Shown here: positions 30,016 to 33,457 of the stretch, one piece after another
How the letters are laid out: the number at the start of each line of letters is the position of its first letter
Numbering within the stretch: position 1 is the stretch's first letter
Assembly: GCF_030124175.1 (NCBI RefSeq)
Contig: NZ_JASKMT010000039.1
Location: forward strand, 1-33,457
Direction: 5' to 3'
Source: Streptomyces sp. 549
GTDB taxonomy: Bacteria; Actinomycetota; Actinomycetes; Streptomycetales; Streptomycetaceae
Length of the DNA stretch: 33,457 bases
The notes under the pieces: model-generated
The model's input: the letters and a program-made list of their open reading frames with translations, nothing else
The model's database searches: none
What the model was told of the DNA's origin: nothing
Made by a program: the position numbers and the translations under genes

Positions 30016-31218
30016 TCAAGCCGTAGCTGGTGTAGGTGGTTGGTAGAAGGTGCCGTCGCGGAGCATGGCGAACAGGACGTCGATGCGGCGTCGGGCGAGG
30101 GCGATGAGGGCGGCGATGTGGTGTTTTCCCTCGCGACGTTTGCGGTCGTAGTAGGCGCGTGACTCGGGCTGGGACAGCGAGGCGAACGCGGCGAGATAGA
30201 AGGCTCTCTTGAGCTGTTTGTTGCCTCGTCGGGAGGGATGTTCGCCGCGGATGGAGGATCCGGAGTTCCGGGTCACCGGCGCGAGGCCGGCGTAGGCGGC
30301 GAGATGGCCGGAGGTGGCGAAGCCGCTGCCGTCGCCGACGTCGATGAGGATGCGGGCCGCGGTCCTGATCCCGATGCCGGGCATCGAGATCAGGACCTGG
30401 GAAAGAGGGTGGGCCTCCAGGAGTTCCTCGATCCGGGCGGCGAGGAGTTTTCGCTGGTCAAGCACGGACTGGAGCGAACTCGCGAGGCTGGGAACGATCA
30501 GCGCGGCGGCATCGGTTCCTGGAACCACGACGGTCTGTTCGTCGAGTGCGGCGAAGATGTCTTCGACCAGCCGCTCGGCCATCCGCGGTGCCTTGGGACG
30601 TATCAGGGTCACGAGGCGACGGCGTCCGGCCTTGCGGATCTGAGCCGGGGAGCCGAACTGGTCAAGCAGCTCGAGCACGGCCGGGTGCTGGATCCGCGGG
30701 CCAAGGACACGTTCCAGGGCAGGGTGGATCTGGGTGAGGAGGCCACGGAGCCGGTTGGCGATCCGGGTGGACTCGCTCGCAAGGTCGTCGTCGAACCCGG
30801 CGATCATCGCGAGCTCGGCAACCGTCTCGTCCGCGGGATTGATAGTCCGCAGGGTGTGGGGCATCGCTCTGGCGGCGTCCGCGATGATGAACGCGTCACG
30901 GGCGTCTGTTTTCGCCTCTCCAGGGTAGAGATCGGCGATCCGCCGCATCGTAAGTCCGGGCAAGTAGGCGACCTGGCATCCCGCGTCCCGGGCAACCGCG
31001 AGGGGCAGGGCCCCGATGGAAGTCGGCTGGTCAACGACCACCAGAACAATCCCGTGCTTGGCCTGAAGCTTGTCGAACAGCTCCCGCAGCTTCGGTTCAC
31101 TGTTGGGCAGCGACTTGTCGAACACCTTCTTCCCTGCCCGGTTCACGGCGGTGGCGTGGTGATCACCCTTCCCGACGTCCAGGCCCAGATAGACGTCGAT
31201 GCCAGTCTCGTCCGACAT
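30016..31218 (-). CDS. IS110-family DEDD transposase
   Basis: A 400-residue recombinase of the IS110 family. The RuvC-like N-terminal domain shows VYLGLDVGKGDHHATA (first catalytic Asp), VVVDQPTSIGALPLAVARD, and YLPGLTMRRIADLYPGEAKT followed by DARDAFIIADAAR (last two Asp). The C-terminal Transposase_20-type domain shows SMPGIGIRTAARILIDVGDG, then GHLAAYAGLAPVTRNSGSSI and RGNKQLKRAFYLAAF. It resembles transposases of Streptomyces IS116/IS117-type elements. The ATG at 31218 follows GAAGGGG, and the upstream in-frame start at 31284 is unlikely. The gene appears intact, so the element may be active. IS110 enzymes use a structured RNA to pick donor and target sites. Confidence 0.85.
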   Translation of the reverse strand: MSDETGIDVYLGLDVGKGDHHATAVNRAGKKVFDKSLPNSEPKLRELFDKLQAKHGIVLVVVDQPTSIGALPLAVARDAGCQVAYLPGLTMRRIADLYPGEAKTDARDAFIIADAARAMPHTLRTINPADETVAELAMIAGFDDDLASESTRIANRLRGLLTQIHPALERVLGPRIQHPAVLELLDQFGSPAQIRKAGRRRLVTLIRPKAPRMAERLVEDIFAALDEQTVVVPGTDAAALIVPSLASSLQSVLDQRKLLAARIEELLEAHPLSQVLISMPGIGIRTAARILIDVGDGSGFATSGHLAAYAGLAPVTRNSGSSIRGEHPSRRGNKQLKRAFYLAAFASLSQPESRAYYDRKRREGKHHIAALIALARRRIDVLFAMLRDGTFYQPPTPATA

Positions 31219-31458
31219 GCCCCTTCGCTCCCGTGCTCGCCTGTTCCCCGGCCTCACCTGCGGCATCAGCGTGCCGGCATCCACGTTACGAAGAGACTGC
31301 CCGAGGGCGCTCGTGCCTCTAATCAGCGGTCTGCCAATGCCTCCGGCACCGGCGACACCACCTTTTCGATCATCTCGACTGGGGGCTCAAGTCATACCGG
31401 GGCCGAAGGCCGGGAGCCTCATTGCGAGGCCACGAAGACGGTAACGGGGATCCACCGG
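31219..31458 (-). ncRNA. Possible IS110 bridge RNA region
   Basis: The 240-base non-coding end upstream of the recombinase is long enough for a bridge RNA, and short inverted repeats are present (for example around 31403-31421). The 9-mer GTGCCTCTA at 31313-31321 also occurs at the left junction of the insertion (29998-30006), as would be expected if part of this RNA base-pairs with donor or target. No RNA fold was calculated. Confidence 0.35.
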
Positions 31459-31965
31459 CAGGACGAACCGGACGATCACGCCCTCGGCAGGTCCAGAGGA
31501 GGACTGACCACCAAACTCCACCTCGCGGCCGACGGCCGCGGCAGACCACTGGCCATCCTCCTCACCCCAGGCCAACGCCACGACAGCGTCTGCGCCGAGC
31601 CGCTGCTGGAACGAATCCGAGTGCCCCGCACCGGCCCCGGCCGCCCTCGCCGCAGACCTGACCACGTCGTCGCGGACAAGGCCTACAGCTCGCGCGGATT
31701 CCGCGCCTACCTGCGCAGACGCGGAATCGCACACACCATCCCCGAGAAGGACGACCAGCGAAAACACCGCCGCAACCGTGGCCGGCGAGGCGGCCGACCG
31801 CCAGGCTTCGACCGCGACACCTACCGCCGCCGCAACACCGTCGAACGCTGCTTCAACCGACTCAAAGCCTTCCACGGCATCGCAACCAGATACGACAAGA
31901 CCGCCACTTCCTACGAAGCAGCGGTCAGCCTGGCGGCGTTGCTACTTTGGGCAAGATCACTTTGA
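31459..31965 (+). pseudogene. IS5-family transposase, C-terminal part
   Basis: In-frame codons from DEPDDHALGRSRGGLTTK (31462) continue the interrupted IS5 transposase: KLHLAADGRGRPLAILLTPG, DHVVADKAYSSRGFRAYLRR (second catalytic Asp), YRRRNTVERCFNRLKAFHGI (catalytic Glu) and ATRYDKTATSYEAAVSLAAL. The stop lies inside the right inverted end. Joined to the 5' part it would give about 290 residues, the usual length. Confidence 0.8.
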
Positions 31966-32065
31966 AGACGGACCCTAGTGGCCATGGCATCGGGACCAGC
32001 GGCACGGGTGACCTCGCTCATGAACTCAGCGCCCGTCCCCGACCCGAACATCGCACAATGTGGGG

Positions 32066-32701
32066 ATGCAGAACTCCGTCATCACGGCGTCAGGCGCACT
32101 CCTAGCAGCACTCATCGGCCTCTCCGGCGCGCTCTGGGTGACCATCAGTAACCAGCGCAAGCAGCAGCAGGCGCAGCGCGACAACTGGACACACGACCGG
32201 CGCAAGGACGCCTACCTGGCTTTCAGCGACGCCGCGCGGGCGTTCACTCCCCTGACTGAGGAACTGTTTCGCGCAGAGGATCGCGACTACGTCGCCCATC
32301 AAGCCAATGGCACTGGCCCGGAGAGCGAGACGCTGGAAGAGGTGACCACCTGGGCGGAAATGCTCTGGTCACCCTTCCCCGCCGACTACAGCGATGGGTG
32401 GTCCACGGAAGCACCTAAGCGCCTGCACGCCTTGACGATGGCGTTCGATCGCATCGAGTTGGAAGGCCCGACCGGTGTCACCGCCACGGCTCTCAGGATC
32501 CTCGAGTCGGCACACATCATGACCGAGGGGCCCAAACTCTTCGCCAAGGAAGCTGAGCAAGAAGCCGCCGCAGGCGGCAGCGCCACAGAGATGGAACTGC
32601 TACGCACCGAAGTCCACCGCTACAGGATGCTCTGCGGCAAGTTCCGCAACCAGGCCAGGAGGGAGCTGGACTGCCTAGGCAGCGAGACGGACAGTCGCTG
32701 A
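32066..32701 (+). CDS. Membrane-anchored hypothetical protein
   Basis: A 211-residue protein with an N-terminal hydrophobic segment (about 7-26, ITASGALLAALIGLSGALWV), then a basic turn and a long helical cytoplasmic domain rich in charged residues (RDNWTHDRRKDAYLAFSDAA and on). It is of a kind common in streptomycetes but of unknown function. The ATG at 32066 is preferred; a GTG two codons earlier is an alternative. No ribosome site is visible and the message may be leaderless. It stands alone between the IS5-type element and the debris to the right. Confidence 0.6.
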   Translation: MQNSVITASGALLAALIGLSGALWVTISNQRKQQQAQRDNWTHDRRKDAYLAFSDAARAFTPLTEELFRAEDRDYVAHQANGTGPESETLEEVTTWAEMLWSPFPADYSDGWSTEAPKRLHALTMAFDRIELEGPTGVTATALRILESAHIMTEGPKLFAKEAEQEAAAGGSATEMELLRTEVHRYRMLCGKFRNQARRELDCLGSETDSR

Positions 32702-32849
32702 ACCGTCTCTCATCTGCATGCTCTGCGGCCCAGTGATGGCGAGGGCTCGTTTTCCGGCTGCACCGGGTGCGGTATCTCGTTCCGTAGTAGCGGGCCGCTG
32801 CCAGCTCCTCCTCCGTAAGAGGCCGCGCAGATAGGCGTGGGCTCCTGGC

Positions 32850-32990
32850 CGGCGGTTCGGGCGTTCGTCCCAGCGGTGAGTCGTCCGTGCCTGCCAGATC
32901 AGACTACGCACGGTGATGATCATGTCGGCGAGGTCGAAGAATACCTCGTGCTGCTCGCAATTCTGGAGGAGAGAATCCACGATGGACGAT
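32850..32990 (-). pseudogene. Probable transposase C-terminal fragment
   Basis: The minus-strand translation here contains HEVFFDLADMIITVRSLIWQ and THRWDERPNRRP, resembling the C-terminal end of IS5-type transposases in streptomycetes (recalled similarity, not searched). The region upstream has no continuation of a transposase, so it is a remnant. It abuts the reverse-transcriptase relic at about 32950. Confidence 0.4.
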
Positions 32991-33091
32991 TTCTGCGATT
33001 GATCCGGCAGATGCTCAAGGCCGGGTACTTGGAGGACTGGCGGTGAATCGCCACGCTCAGCGGTGCACCGCAGGGTGGCGTGATCCCGCCG
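32945..33091 (+). pseudogene. Group II intron reverse transcriptase relic
   Basis: The frame from about 32945 reads LVLLAILEERIHDGRFLRLI, then RQMLKAGYLEDWR, a TGA stop at 33044-33046, and IATLSGAPQGGVI. This is the conserved LxxI..KI.DxRFLRLIxxMLKAGYxEDW...TxSGxPQGG segment of group II intron maturase/reverse transcriptases. The stop replaces the Trp usually found here, and the YADD catalytic part is missing because similarity ends at about 33091. It is therefore a dead fragment. Confidence 0.65.
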
Positions 33092-33457
33092 CGCCCACGG
33101 CTTCCTGGCGGACCGCACGCCCGCCGTGCCCGTCCTCAGTTGACCTGGGTGCCGGGCCCCCAACCACGTCTATCCGCGCGGCCTCTAAATCCTGGCATCG
33201 CACCAGGCGGAGGATCACTGGCAGCACGACAATCGTGACCCTGACGCAGTTGAGGTGGGCCATCGTGCAGGCATGACCTGGAGTGGTTCAGGCTGAGTGA
33301 GACGGCGATGGTTGGCCTGTCTCACCCAACCTGGGCAGTTGGCACCTGCGGCTATGGTTCATCGTCGTGGCGGTGGGCGTGCCAGAGGCGTCTCAGTGGA
33401 CGTTAAGTCCGTTTCTGATAGCGGCCTCGTCCGGGTTGGGTGAGGAAGCCTTGGCGG
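33092..33457. other. Right end without a recognisable gene
   Basis: Both strands have only short, weakly coding open frames here (for example 33057-33263 on the minus strand, with a hydrophobic start CVRVTIVVLPVILRLV). No RNA gene, inverted end or attachment site was recognised. An imperfect repeat of CTCACCCAACC-like sequence (33323-33333 and the complement near 33437-33447) is the only structure noticed. Confidence 0.3.

Larger units (their letters stand above)
30001..31458. mobile_element. IS110-family element inserted in the IS5 transposase gene
   Basis: Boundaries are estimated from where IS5-transposase similarity stops (just after codon GRKGA) and resumes (DEPDDHALG at 31462). IS110-family elements have no inverted ends and make no large target duplication, as seen here. 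The coding part is 30016-31218. The long non-coding stretch upstream of the recombinase start (31219-31458) is where IS110-group elements encode the bridge RNA. Confidence 0.65.
29613..31975. mobile_element. IS5-family insertion sequence, interrupted by an IS110-family element
   Basis: Inverted ends are visible: the left end reads CTAGGGTCCGTCTTCAAAG (29610-29628) and the right end is its exact complement (31960-31978). The flanking CTAG/TA on both sides fits the short target duplication of IS427-like members of the IS5 family. The transposase gene is split by the IS110-type element, so this copy is inactive unless complemented in trans. Confidence 0.8.

Noticed and set aside
30238..31455. 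575-codon plus-strand frame across the IS110 recombinase
   Set aside because: Only its last part (from 31459) is real, being the rest of the IS5 transposase; the rest is antisense to the recombinase.

Overview
The window is very GC-rich, with strong third-position G/C bias, frequent GTG starts and stop/start overlaps. Together with several recognisable actinomycete families (Rv3235-like, SCO6880-like, replication-relaxation, a LytM/transglycosylase hydrolase), this points to Streptomyces or a close relative. The gene content is that of a conjugative plasmid or integrative conjugative element: a type IV secretion (T4SS) core, a VirD4-like coupling protein, parAB partition genes and an establishment-type cluster. 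No relaxase, replication initiator or integrase is visible, so the window is probably part of a larger element.

Layout. Positions 1-420 hold an array of short GC hairpins and a terminator. Positions 430-4111 (minus strand) hold a six-gene cluster: an Rv3235-like protein, a DUF3846-like protein, an ArdC-like protein, a Rad52-like annealing protein and two unknowns. Every gap of more than 5 nt in this cluster contains a strong stem-loop. A second hairpin array of opposite polarity lies at 4255-4454. A HAD-like gene follows, then the VirD4-like coupling ATPase (minus strand) and, divergent from it, a replication-relaxation protein. Positions 8.3-9.6 kb hold a relic toxin end, a GNAT acetyltransferase and a RelE/ParE-type toxin-antitoxin pair. 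Positions 9.8-12.8 kb hold the first NLR-like cassette. A DNA-binding regulator and a bifunctional cell-wall hydrolase follow on the minus strand. The T4SS core runs rightwards from 14.86 to 20.86 kb: a mini P-loop protein, VirB2-like, VirB8-like and VirB6/TrbL-like proteins, an SCO6880-like protein and VirB4. Next come a coupled operon (small membrane protein, ECF sigma factor, TPR-IclR fusion) and parA-parB. A 28-bp perfect inverted repeat separates parB from a second, inverted copy of the NLR cassette (26.6-29.5 kb). The right end is mobile-element debris: an IS5-family element interrupted by an IS110-family element, a membrane-anchored unknown, a transposase fragment and a group II intron reverse-transcriptase relic.

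Most interesting system. Two paralogous cassettes each pair a 144-residue, two-helix membrane protein with an NB-ARC/TPR STAND ATPase. Each pair overlaps by exactly 23 nt. Both proteins of a pair carry the same short motif built around QVGxxQ, in the membrane protein's tail and at the NLR N-terminus. This architecture matches bacterial NLRs that signal to a partner by amyloid (RHIM-like/BASS-type) templating, with the membrane protein as the probable effector. The cassettes are inverted around the conjugation and partition genes, differ in TPR number, and cassette 2 has an IS5-family element inserted in its conserved upstream region.

How the genes may work together. The hydrolase, membrane-channel proteins, VirB4 and VirD4 would form the DNA-transfer machine. 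The 430-4111 cluster would protect and process incoming single-stranded DNA. ParAB and the toxin-antitoxin pair would stabilise the element, and the NLR cassettes would serve as an immune or exclusion module. These functions are inferred from family membership and context, with no search or experiment behind them.
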